From Nocardioides sp. (lineage in GTDB: Bacteria; Actinomycetota; Actinomycetes; Propionibacteriales; Nocardioidaceae): 64,000 nt of DNA. The notes below the pieces were generated by a model. The model searched no databases, was not told where the DNA came from, and saw nothing but the letters and a program-made list of their open reading frames with translations. Of the stretch, positions 23,076 through 30,616 are shown one piece after another (the first letter of the stretch is position 1; every line of letters starts with the position of its first letter). A program made the translations under genes and the position numbers. The stretch lies in the NCBI RefSeq assembly GCF_025965415.1, contig NZ_JAOPWY010000142.1:1-64000 (forward strand), written 5' to 3'.

Positions 23076-23847
23076 TCGGCAGCGGCATCTGACCCATCCG
23101 TGGGACTTTGCCGGAAATCGTCACCGCGTTGTCAAGTCGTGCCTCTCAGTCGAGCTCGATGAGGAGCACGCCGCCGGCGAACATCCGGATGGCTGCCGCG
23201 AGTCGCGCGGTCATGCCGCTGGCGCAGATGCGCGCCAGCGCGTGACCCGACGCTTGGTCAGTTGGCGTCGAGCAGCTGGTGATGCAGGAGAACGCGAGAT
23301 GGTCGGACCTACAGACCCCAAATCACGGATCCATGCCGGCCCACGCACGCCTTCTGCTGCCGCGGTGCAGCTTATGTCAAATCGGCCTCATCAGGTTGTC
23401 TAGGTCCTCGCGGAGCATCGCGAGCTCGCGCAGTCGCTGGTCGGGGGTCACGGCAAGATCATCCCAGCATTCCCCGGACGGCGACCCTGTTCGGCGTCGA
23501 ATCCAACACGAGCGGTGCGCGAAGGTAGCCAGACTATTCGCGTGTTCGTTTCACCGAGTTTCGGTCGCGGCGGCGGCCAAGCGCAAGCGCCTTATCTGGG
23601 GATCGGCGACAGCGTGGAACCTCGAACTGGCGACATCGTCGTGACCCGCTCTTCCGGTCGCTCCCTCGGCATCACCCAACGCACGGGACGAGCCGAGGCC
23701 GTCCCGGCTTCGCGTAGGTGCCCGACAGCCGGGCGGCGACCAGGACGAGTACGACGAGATCGCACCTGTGGCGACGTGCGACGCCGCCGTGCCCCGTCGG
23801 ACGATGCTCGATTCGAGACAACTTGACCACGCGGCAATCAGCGGGAT
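23076..23847. other. intergenic stretch, no convincing gene
   Basis: About 770 bp separate the polysaccharide locus from the catabolic island. No frame here has protein-like composition over its length. On the minus strand 23377-23451 encodes a 24-residue peptide (GTG start, MTPDQRLRELAMLREDLDNL) that is helical and may be the remnant 5' end of a lost gene. The region probably marks an insertion or deletion junction. Confidence 0.35.
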
Positions 23848-23863
23848 AATGGTTAGGCCATTA
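23848..23863 (+). promoter_or_regulatory. GntR operator 1 (AATGGTTAGGCCATTA)
   Basis: This near-palindrome follows the island consensus AATGGTNNNACCATTA with one arm mismatch. It ends 21 bases before the ferredoxin start, a place where binding would block transcription or early elongation of the oxygenase operon. It is assigned to the FCD-type GntR protein at 38029-38766 by motif type and recurrence. Confidence 0.65.
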
Positions 23864-23884
23864 GTCACGCGGTCAGGAGGATAG

Positions 23885-24208
23885 GTGCCGAAGGTCGTAT
23901 ATGTGGACACCGCGGGGGCCGAACGAGCAATCGAAGCGGACAGCGGCGAGACGGTCATGAGTGCCGCGCTCCGAACGGGTGTCCCGGGGATCCTCGGAGA
24001 GTGCGGCGGCAACAGCTCCTGCGCGACCTGTCATGTGTGGGTCCGCGACGAGTTCCGCGATGCGGTCGGCGTGCCGGGAGACCTCGAGGAGGACCTCTTG
24101 GAGCTCGGGGTCACCGAGCGCCGAGAAGGCAGTCGGCTCGGCTGCCAGATCGAGATCGACCACACCCTGAACGGCTTGGTCGTCGACGTGCCGCCCACCC
24201 AGCCCTGA
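23885..24208 (+). CDS. [2Fe-2S] ferredoxin, adrenodoxin type
   Basis: This 107-residue electron carrier has cluster ligands C40, C46 and C49 (CGGNSSCATCHVW) and C87 (GCQIEI), the spacing of adrenodoxin/putidaredoxin ferredoxins rather than Rieske ferredoxins. It starts with GTG behind AGGAGG at 23876. It is the first gene of the oxygenase operon and presumably passes electrons from the reductase at 36681-37916 to the Rieske oxygenase. GntR operator 1 lies just upstream. Confidence 0.92.
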   Translation: MPKVVYVDTAGAERAIEADSGETVMSAALRTGVPGILGECGGNSSCATCHVWVRDEFRDAVGVPGDLEEDLLELGVTERREGSRLGCQIEIDHTLNGLVVDVPPTQP

Positions 24209-24240
24209 CACCACCACGATCGATCCGAAGAGGAACCACG

Positions 24241-25521
24241 ATGCTGCGTCCTGATATCAACGATCTACTCAGCCAGACCGGCCCCGGCACCCCGATGGGC
24301 GATCTGTTCAGACGCTACTGGCAGCCCGTGCTCCTGGCCGAAGAACTGCCATCCGACGATTGCCCGCCGGTGCGCGTGAAGATCCTCTCGGAGCGGCTCA
24401 TCGCCTTCCGCGACTCTGATGGCCGATACGGCCTCATGGATGAGTTCTGCGCGCACCGCGGAGTGTCGCTGTGGTTCGCACGGAACGAGCAGGGTGGCCT
24501 GCGGTGCCCCTACCACGGCTGGAAGTACGACGTCACGGGTCAGGCCATCGAGGTGCCCAGCGAGCCCGAGACGAGCAGCTTCTGCGCGAACGTCAAACTC
24601 AAGTCCTATCCGATCGTGAAGCTGGGCGACCTGCTCTTCGCCTACCTGGGAGATCCCGAAAGGCAACCGCCGTTGCCGGAATGGGAGCCCTACACCGTCC
24701 CCGAAGGTCAGGCGTTCACCTCCAAGCGGCTGCAGGAGTGCAACTGGCTCCAGGCGCTCGAGGGCGGCATCGACTCGAGCCATGTCTCCTTCCTGCACTC
24801 GGGCAACCTCGAGAGCGACCCGCTCTTCAAGGGAGCGAAGGGCAACCAGTACAACAGGGGCGACCTCATGCCGTCGTTCGAAGTCGTCGACTACGAAGGC
24901 GGGCTGCTGGTCGCCGCCCGGCGCAACGCCGAGCAGGGCCACTACTACTGGCGCGTCACGCCGTGGGTGCTACCCAACTTCACGATGGTGCCTCCACGAG
25001 GCGACCACCCCGTGCACGGTCACTTCTGGGTCCCGATCGACGACGAGAACTGCTGGGCCTACAGCTTCGACTACCACCCCACGCGCCAGCTCACTGAGCA
25101 GGAGGTCACGGCCATGCGGGCCGGCATGGGCGTGCACAGCGAGAACGACGACGCATACCGTCCACTCGCCAACAAGGACAACGACTACCTCATGGATCGA
25201 GACGCCCAGCGTCGCGGTGTCACCTATTCAGGGATCAAGGGCATCGCTCTCCAGGACTCGTCTCTGCAGGAGTCGATGGGGCCGGTCGTCGACCGGACCA
25301 AGGAGCGCCTGGTCGCCACGGACGCAGGCATCATCAAGGCGCGTCAGAAACTGCGCAAGGCAGCCATGGCTCTCCAAGAGGGCGTCGAGCCCGTCGGAAA
25401 CCGCGCCAAGGACCAGAGGGTGCGGTCGGTGGCGATCGTCCTGCCTGCGGACCAGTCCTTCGTCGAGGGCATCGGCGACGCGATGATCGCCCGCCCCGGC
25501 GTCCCCCAGACCACGGTCTGA
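24241..25521 (+). CDS. Rieske non-heme iron oxygenase, phthalate 4,5-dioxygenase type
   Basis: This is the 426-residue oxygenase component. The Rieske cluster ligands are C70, H72, C89 and H92 (CAHRG and CPYHGWKY). The mononuclear iron site is D178, H181 and H186 in GIDSSHVSFLH. The opening TGPGTPMGDLFRRYWQPVLL, along with VPSEP, is characteristic of the phthalate 4,5-dioxygenase group of single-subunit oxygenases, which act on aromatic acids or demethylate aryl ethers. ATG at 24241 follows AAGAGGAA. Phthalate or a related aromatic diacid is the inferred substrate because a dihydroxyphthalate-decarboxylase-like gene lies 2 kb downstream; a different substrate cannot be excluded. Confidence 0.88.
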   Translation: MLRPDINDLLSQTGPGTPMGDLFRRYWQPVLLAEELPSDDCPPVRVKILSERLIAFRDSDGRYGLMDEFCAHRGVSLWFARNEQGGLRCPYHGWKYDVTGQAIEVPSEPETSSFCANVKLKSYPIVKLGDLLFAYLGDPERQPPLPEWEPYTVPEGQAFTSKRLQECNWLQALEGGIDSSHVSFLHSGNLESDPLFKGAKGNQYNRGDLMPSFEVVDYEGGLLVAARRNAEQGHYYWRVTPWVLPNFTMVPPRGDHPVHGHFWVPIDDENCWAYSFDYHPTRQLTEQEVTAMRAGMGVHSENDDAYRPLANKDNDYLMDRDAQRRGVTYSGIKGIALQDSSLQESMGPVVDRTKERLVATDAGIIKARQKLRKAAMALQEGVEPVGNRAKDQRVRSVAIVLPADQSFVEGIGDAMIARPGVPQTTV

Positions 25522-25532
25522 GGTGGATCCGC

Positions 25533-26024
25533 ATGGCTGAGCGACTCTCGATACCCGCAGGTCCGAGCGCCTGCGCGCAGGCTGCCTCCTCGAAGGAGGC
25601 GGCGTACCGCATCGACTACACGCTGGCAGCGGCCCGCAACACCAGGGTGGTCGCACTGGATGACAGCGCCGAGCAGATCGTGCGTGACGCTGCCGCCCAG
25701 TCCTGGGGACAGGCGAGGTTCTACACCGCGACGGACCCCGGACACGAGCTCCTCTCGATGGAGGGTCAGCCCGTGCTGCTCGCCGACGAGCTGGAGGACA
25801 GCAACACGGTCATCCTCGTCTCGGTGACAGGCGAGAACGCCAAGGCCGTCACGACCATCGGCGCCACCTGCAAGGAGCGCGGCATCATGACGGCCGCGCT
25901 CGTCGTGACGCCCGAAGCCCTCACGAGCGCGGCCTTGTTCAACCTCCGCTCCCACGCACGCGTCCTGCTGCTACCCGCCGACGCCGACGACCTGGTGGAG
26001 TTGCTTAAGGCCACTCGCGCATGA
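25533..26024 (+). CDS. unrecognised 163-residue protein in the oxygenase operon
   Basis: I do not recognise this protein. The N-terminus is Ala-rich. The C-terminal half alternates strands and helices (NTVILVSVTGENAKAVTTIG, GIMTAALVVTPEALTSAALF, ARVLLLPADADDLVELL), suggesting a small Rossmann-like alpha/beta domain. Cysteines are few and no metal or nucleotide motif is obvious. It starts 11 bases after the oxygenase stop and overlaps the PanB-like gene by 4 bases (ATGA), so it is made together with both. A role as an accessory or regulatory subunit of one of them is possible. Confidence 0.6.
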   Translation: MAERLSIPAGPSACAQAASSKEAAYRIDYTLAAARNTRVVALDDSAEQIVRDAAAQSWGQARFYTATDPGHELLSMEGQPVLLADELEDSNTVILVSVTGENAKAVTTIGATCKERGIMTAALVVTPEALTSAALFNLRSHARVLLLPADADDLVELLKATRA

Positions 26025-26827
26025 GCCGGATGACGCTCCCACGGCTGCAAGCCATGAAGGAGGCCGGAGAGAAGAGTGTCTGCATCGTCGCCTGGGACAC
26101 GCAGATGGCCCGGATCGCCGATCGTGCCGGCGCAGACATCATCTCGGTCGGGGACTCCGTCGGTGTCAACCTGTGGGGACATGCGCACCCCTTGGAGGTC
26201 ACGTTCGAGGAGATCCTCGTCGTCGCCAAGGCGGTGCGGCGAGGTGTCTCCTCGGCCATGGTCAGCTGTGACTTCCCCTTCGGCCCCGTGCAGACCGGAG
26301 ACGGCGTCGCAGCCGCCGTACGCCTGGCGAAGGAGGTCGGAGTCGACCTGGTCAAGCTCGACGGGGCAGGACAGTTCCCTGAGGTGGTCGAGGCGGTCAC
26401 CCGAGCCGGGGTTCCCGTCTTCGCCCAGTTCGGCATCACCCCCCAGACGGCTCTGAAGTACGGCATCGCGTATTCGGCCGCCGAAACCGCGCAGGTTCCC
26501 GACGACATGCTCGATGAGCTCGTCTCCGAGGCGAAGCGGCTGGAATCGGCCGGCGCCGTTGCCCTGAACTTCACCAACTCCGGCCCCGTGGTCGGCCCCG
26601 CGGTGGTCGACGCCGTCGCCATCCCCGTGCTGGGTGGCTTCGGCGGTGGGCCGTGGCTGGATGGGCGGATCCGCATGTCGAGCGCCGCGATCGGCTACAA
26701 CTCCGCGTGGATCGACGAGGAGCCCGACACGTACGCGAACGTCGGGCGGATCGCGTTCGAGGCCATCGCCGAGTGCGTCGCCGACATCCGGTCCGGACGT
26801 CAGATTCGCGGCGGAATCAACAGCTAG
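26021..26827 (+). CDS. PanB-like (ketopantoate hydroxymethyltransferase) superfamily enzyme
   Basis: This 268-residue protein has the PEP-mutase/PanB TIM-barrel fold. The PanB signature is clear: VGDSVGVNLWGH, RRGVSSAMVSCDFPF, VKLDGAGQFPEVV and FGITPQ. The metal aspartates of PanB (D45 and D84 in E. coli) are kept, but the glutamate of KIEGG is aspartate here (KLDGA). The family adds a hydroxymethyl group to a 2-oxo acid or, in other branches, cleaves C-C bonds. The catabolic operon context argues against pantothenate synthesis and for a 2-oxo-acid lyase or transferase step in the pathway. Confidence 0.8.
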   Translation: MSRMTLPRLQAMKEAGEKSVCIVAWDTQMARIADRAGADIISVGDSVGVNLWGHAHPLEVTFEEILVVAKAVRRGVSSAMVSCDFPFGPVQTGDGVAAAVRLAKEVGVDLVKLDGAGQFPEVVEAVTRAGVPVFAQFGITPQTALKYGIAYSAAETAQVPDDMLDELVSEAKRLESAGAVALNFTNSGPVVGPAVVDAVAIPVLGGFGGGPWLDGRIRMSSAAIGYNSAWIDEEPDTYANVGRIAFEAIAECVADIRSGRQIRGGINS

Positions 26828-26842
26828 CAGGAGGCGAATTCC

Positions 26843-27691
26843 ATGCCCATCGTAGACCTCGACGGCATCTCGACCCGGTACGAGACCGTGGGCGACGGTC
26901 CGCCTGTGCTCATGTTCAGCCCCGGCGGCTTCGACTCCAGCCTGGAGAACTGGACCTCTTTCGGTCGCTACCGCCAACTCGGCTTCGTCGACGCGCTGTC
27001 CGCGTCCTACACGTGCATCGTGTTCGACCGCCGCGAGTCCGGTCACTCCGGCGGACGGTTGGATCGGCTGTCCTGGCAGCACTACGTCGACCAGGCGGTT
27101 CGACTCCTGGACCACCTCGAGATCGAGTCGACACACGCCATGGGTGGCTGTGTGGGCTGCTCGACCGTCGCGTTGCTCGCCGTCAAGAATCCCGCTCGCG
27201 TGCGGTCGATGGTGCTCTTCTCGCCCGCCGGGGGCGTGCCGTATCGCGCCAAGCAGCTCGAACGCTTCGCTCAGCACCTCGGATTCGCGTTGGAGCACGG
27301 CCTCGCCGCCGTCGTCGACCTGGCCCGGACGAGTGGCAGTGGCTTCAGCAACGACCCCCGGGTCGGTCCCTGGGCGGCTGCCCTTCGCAACGACGATGCC
27401 TTCGCCGCTCACTACGTCGCCTTCGAGCTGTCTCGCTACTCGACCTTGGTGAGCGGGACCGCCCGACTGCTCTTCGACCGTGACACGGTCCCGGGGCCCG
27501 AGCCCGAGGACCTGCAGCTGTTGGACGTGCCCGCACTCATCGTCCCGGGTGATGACTCCTCCCACACGCCCTCGGCGGCCCGCTACCTGCAGGAGTGTCT
27601 CCCGCTCAACGAGTTCTGGGACGTCCCGGTCGTCGAGCAGACTCCCGCAGCCTCGACCGCCAGGGTCATGCAGTTCCTCGCGAAGCACTAG
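26843..27691 (+). CDS. alpha/beta hydrolase with cysteine at the nucleophile elbow
   Basis: This is a 282-residue alpha/beta-hydrolase fold protein with an oxyanion-region motif FSPGGFDSS, DRRESGHSGGR, and a nucleophile elbow GGCVGC where Cys replaces the usual Ser (near residue 98). An acid is plausible in VPGDDSSHTPSAA. I see no His at the usual C-terminal position, only the His of DSSHT. Cys nucleophiles occur in dienelactone hydrolases, so ring-opened or lactone substrates are conceivable. ATG at 26843 follows AGGAGG. It is the last gene of the ferredoxin-led operon. Confidence 0.78.
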   Translation: MPIVDLDGISTRYETVGDGPPVLMFSPGGFDSSLENWTSFGRYRQLGFVDALSASYTCIVFDRRESGHSGGRLDRLSWQHYVDQAVRLLDHLEIESTHAMGGCVGCSTVALLAVKNPARVRSMVLFSPAGGVPYRAKQLERFAQHLGFALEHGLAAVVDLARTSGSGFSNDPRVGPWAAALRNDDAFAAHYVAFELSRYSTLVSGTARLLFDRDTVPGPEPEDLQLLDVPALIVPGDDSSHTPSAARYLQECLPLNEFWDVPVVEQTPAASTARVMQFLAKH

Positions 27692-27745
27692 TGCACCGTC
27701 CGCATGCGTGCCGCGGCCGGTGGAGGGCGTCGGGTCGCCCGGCCC

Positions 27746-28663
27746 TCAGGACACGGGCACGAACACCCGACCCAGCGTCACCGGGGCGGCGAGGATGTGC
27801 TGGCGTGCGGCCTGGTCGAGAAGCTCCTCGATCACGTCCCGGTTCGGCGCCAGGCCGTAGGGCAGGGGATCGGCTCCGGTGACGTCCATGACGCGTCGGA
27901 GCAGGCGATCCTGCTCGGTCTCTTCCAGGCCGGCGGCCAGGTCCGCCACGTAGCGGCGCTTCGCCTCGGCGAACGCCTCGTAGACGGCGACGGCAACGTC
28001 CGGGTCCTCACGAAGAAGCTGATCGCGCAGCACCACGACGTGATTGATCGGGAAGATGCCCCGATCGCGCAGCATCTGCATCCCGGCGGCTTCCGGATCG
28101 GCGATGAGCGGCACGACATCGGGATGGTCGATGCCGGCACCGACGACCGCGTCGAGCTCGCCTGCCATCAGCATCTCCTCCAGCGAGCGCTCACCGCCCG
28201 CCGGAACGACATTCGACGGTGGGGCGTAGGCGGCGACGTGCTCGTCGCCGGACAGCACCCACGTCACGGAGTCCAGGTCGAGGCCGGCGTCGGCGAGAGC
28301 CGCTCGCCCCCACACGCCCGTGGTCACGGTGTATCCCCGGTTGACACCCACGCGTCCGCCGCTGAGATCAGCCGGCTCGTGGATGCGTCCCTCGCGCAGC
28401 ACCTGGGTAGCGCCGTGGTGAAAGCCCCGCACCAAGAAGATGGGCAGGGCCGTGAAGGCCACGCCATGTTCCTTGGCGGTCAGGTAGGTGGTGAGCGCCA
28501 TCTCCGCGACGTCGTACTCCAGCCCGCGGACCATCCTGCGAAATCCTTTGACCAGGACGGGTTCCTCCGCCACGCGGAGCTGGTAACCCGCGGGACGCAC
28601 GCTGCCGTCGATCAGGGGGCTGGTAGCGCCTTGGCGCCGGGTCAGAGTCGAGAGGTCACGCAT
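27746..28663 (-). CDS. 4,5-dihydroxyphthalate decarboxylase-like protein
   Basis: This 305-residue protein has a periplasmic-binding-protein-like fold (NMT1/THI5 type) but no signal peptide, as expected for the cytoplasmic 4,5-dihydroxyphthalate decarboxylase (Pht5) family. Matching segments are LEYDVAEMALTTYLTAK, GGRVGVNRGYTVTTGVWGR, LMAGELDAVVGAGI and FPINHVVVLRDQLL. In phthalate breakdown this step gives protocatechuate. I chose ATG at 28663 (MRDLSTLTRR); the open frame continues upstream but only over the divergent promoter. It is transcribed away from the dehydrogenase gene, with GntR operator 2 in between. A true ABC binding protein is a less likely alternative. Confidence 0.72.
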   Translation of the reverse strand: MRDLSTLTRRQGATSPLIDGSVRPAGYQLRVAEEPVLVKGFRRMVRGLEYDVAEMALTTYLTAKEHGVAFTALPIFLVRGFHHGATQVLREGRIHEPADLSGGRVGVNRGYTVTTGVWGRAALADAGLDLDSVTWVLSGDEHVAAYAPPSNVVPAGGERSLEEMLMAGELDAVVGAGIDHPDVVPLIADPEAAGMQMLRDRGIFPINHVVVLRDQLLREDPDVAVAVYEAFAEAKRRYVADLAAGLEETEQDRLLRRVMDVTGADPLPYGLAPNRDVIEELLDQAARQHILAAPVTLGRVFVPVS

Positions 28664-28719
28664 GTCGCTCCTGTTCCACAGGTCGCCGCCGACGGTCGAC
28701 GGCGGATATAGATGGTACC

Positions 28720-28735
28720 TTTGGTCAGACCATTG
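28720..28735 (+). promoter_or_regulatory. GntR operator 2 (TTTGGTCAGACCATTG)
   Basis: TGGTCAGACCA is a perfect match to the TGGTNNNACCA core. It lies in the 97-bp divergent interval between the decarboxylase-like gene (start 28663) and the zinc dehydrogenase gene (start 28761), so it could control both directions. Confidence 0.68.
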
Positions 28736-28760
28736 AGCCAACCTGGATGCAGGAGCAGGG

Positions 28761-29912
28761 ATGACTGAGAAGGTGCGCGCGGCCGTCCGGACCGCGCCGG
28801 AAACCACCGAGCTGCGCGAGCTGGACCTGCCGCGCATCGACGCCGAGTCCGCGCTGCTCAAGATCGAAGTGGCAGGCATCTGCGGGACGGACGTGAAGCT
28901 CTACAGCAACCCGCCGACGACCCCGGCGACGCGCGGCCCGGTCATCATGGGCCACGAGAATGTCGGTGTCATCGCCGAGGCGGGGAAGAAGTTCACGGCA
29001 CGGCACGGGCTGCGGGAGGGAGACCGCGTCTTCGTCGAGCACTACGTCGCGTGCTTCAACTGCGAGTGGTGTCGCATCGGCGAGTACCGGCACTGCGAGG
29101 CCACCGACTGGCGCACCAACCCGGATGCCCGTCGGTTCGGCTACACGTCCGCCGACAACCCCGGAACCCTGTGGGGCGGCTTCTCCGAATACATGTTCCT
29201 GCCCTGGAACGCGGTGCTGCACAGGATCCCCGACGGCATCACCCCCGAGCAGGCTGGTCTGGTGATGCCCTTGTCCAACGGCATCGAATGGGCACTCCTC
29301 ACGGCCGGCGTCGGCTACAACGACACCGTCCTGATCCAGGGACCGGGGCAACAGGGGTTGTCCCAGCTCGTGGCTGCCAAGCAGGCCGGAGCGGCTCAGA
29401 TCATCGTCTCCGGCACCACGCGGGACAGGAAGCGATTCGACCTCGCCCTGGAGCTCGGCGCCGATGCCGTCATCGACGTTCTGAAGGAGGATCCCCGCGA
29501 GAAGGTCATGGACCTCACCCACGGACGCGGCGTCGACTACGTCCTCGATTGCACCTCACGCGCCGGCACGGCCCCCGTGCTGCTGGGAGTCTCCGTGCTC
29601 AAGCGGCGCGAAGGAACGCTGCTGATCCAGGGTGAGCTCGCCGCGTTCCCGGACTTCCCTGTCAAGGCCGTCACCGAGAAGGCCATCACCATCAAGTCGG
29701 CGCGCGGGCACTCCTTCAACGCCTGCGAACTCGCCGTGGCGCAGCTGGCGTCCGGTCGCTTCCCCCTCGAGAAGCTTGCTACCCACAGGTACGGCATCGA
29801 CCAGGTCGATCACGCCATCCGAGTCCTCGCCGGTGAGACCGATGAGGACGCGATCCATGTCTCGATGATGCCCGAGCTCATCGGCCAGCCCGGAGGGGCG
29901 GTCACGCGATGA
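28761..29912 (+). CDS. zinc-dependent alcohol dehydrogenase family (MDR)
   Basis: This is a 383-residue medium-chain dehydrogenase. Catalytic zinc ligands fit CGTD and GHEN. The structural zinc loop is CFNCEWCRIGEYRHC (four Cys). The nucleotide-binding fold reads LIQGPGQQGLSQLVAAKQAG. The operon with LigK- and LigJ-like genes suggests a step such as oxidation of a cis-dihydrodiol or of an alcohol/aldehyde intermediate, but MDR enzymes are too diverse to fix the substrate. The stop overlaps the RraA-like start by 4 bases. Confidence 0.85.
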   Translation: MTEKVRAAVRTAPETTELRELDLPRIDAESALLKIEVAGICGTDVKLYSNPPTTPATRGPVIMGHENVGVIAEAGKKFTARHGLREGDRVFVEHYVACFNCEWCRIGEYRHCEATDWRTNPDARRFGYTSADNPGTLWGGFSEYMFLPWNAVLHRIPDGITPEQAGLVMPLSNGIEWALLTAGVGYNDTVLIQGPGQQGLSQLVAAKQAGAAQIIVSGTTRDRKRFDLALELGADAVIDVLKEDPREKVMDLTHGRGVDYVLDCTSRAGTAPVLLGVSVLKRREGTLLIQGELAAFPDFPVKAVTEKAITIKSARGHSFNACELAVAQLASGRFPLEKLATHRYGIDQVDHAIRVLAGETDEDAIHVSMMPELIGQPGGAVTR

Positions 29913-30616
29913 GCGGCCTGGTCGTCACCAATCCGCCGCGAGCAGACATCGGCGTCGCGGCACAGCTCGCCGCCCACGGCGTCGCGACGGTCCACGAGGC
30001 GCAAGGCCGGACGGGGCTCCTGGGATCTCACCTCAACCCCGTGTGGCCCGGCGCCCGCATCGGCGGTCCCGCCGTGACAGTGACCGTCGCTCCCGGAGAC
30101 AACACCACGATCGCCGTGGCTGTCGAGCAGTGCCGCGAAGGTGACGTACTGGTCGTGTCCCCGACGGCACCGTGCGACATGGGCTACTTCGGAGACTTGC
30201 TCGCGACGTCCCTGCAGGCGCGCGGCGTGCTCGGACTGGTCATCGACGCAGGGGTGCGCGACGTCGCGGACCTCGAGGCGATGGGCTTTCCGGTGTGGTC
30301 GAAGTGCGTCTCGGCCGAAGGCACCGTCAAGGGGACGCTCGGCGACGTCAACGTCCCCATGGCGATCGCCGGCCAGATCGTCGCGCCGGGAGACGTGATC
30401 GTTGCCGACGAGGACGGCGTCGTGGTGGTGCCGCGACTCGATGCTGCTCACGTCCTGCAAGCCGCGGAGGCGAGATCGAAGAAGGAGGCAGCCTCCCGCG
30501 AGCGGTATGCGGCCGGGGAGATCTCCCTGGACGTCAACAACATGCGACCCATGATCGAAGCGGCCGGCGTGCGATACGTCGACCACGAGTCGTACCTGAA
30601 GGAGCGCCGGCGTTGA
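29909..30616 (+). CDS. RraA/LigK-like class II aldolase (HMG/CHA aldolase family)
   Basis: This 235-residue protein carries the family core GLVIDAGVRDVADLEAMGFP and GDVNVPMAIAGQIVAPGDVI with the conserved Arg-Asp pair and the aspartate of VADEDGVVVVP. LigK/ProA members split 4-carboxy-4-hydroxy-2-oxoadipate into pyruvate and oxaloacetate, the last step of the protocatechuate 4,5-cleavage route. Position directly before a LigJ-like hydratase, which makes that substrate, favours this over RraA-type RNase E inhibitors, which also lack a partner in this phylum. Confidence 0.84.
   Translation: MSGLVVTNPPRADIGVAAQLAAHGVATVHEAQGRTGLLGSHLNPVWPGARIGGPAVTVTVAPGDNTTIAVAVEQCREGDVLVVSPTAPCDMGYFGDLLATSLQARGVLGLVIDAGVRDVADLEAMGFPVWSKCVSAEGTVKGTLGDVNVPMAIAGQIVAPGDVIVADEDGVVVVPRLDAAHVLQAAEARSKKEAASRERYAAGEISLDVNNMRPMIEAAGVRYVDHESYLKERRR

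Noticed and set aside
23600-23700. A tRNA-like segment (GGGGATCGGCGACAG ... TCGAACTGGCGAC)
   Set aside because: It has a T-arm-like look but no acceptor, D or anticodon stems can be formed around it.
28664-28879. Longer start for the decarboxylase-like gene
   Set aside because: It would overlap the divergent dehydrogenase gene and the GntR operator, and its residues are Ser/Arg-rich shadow sequence.
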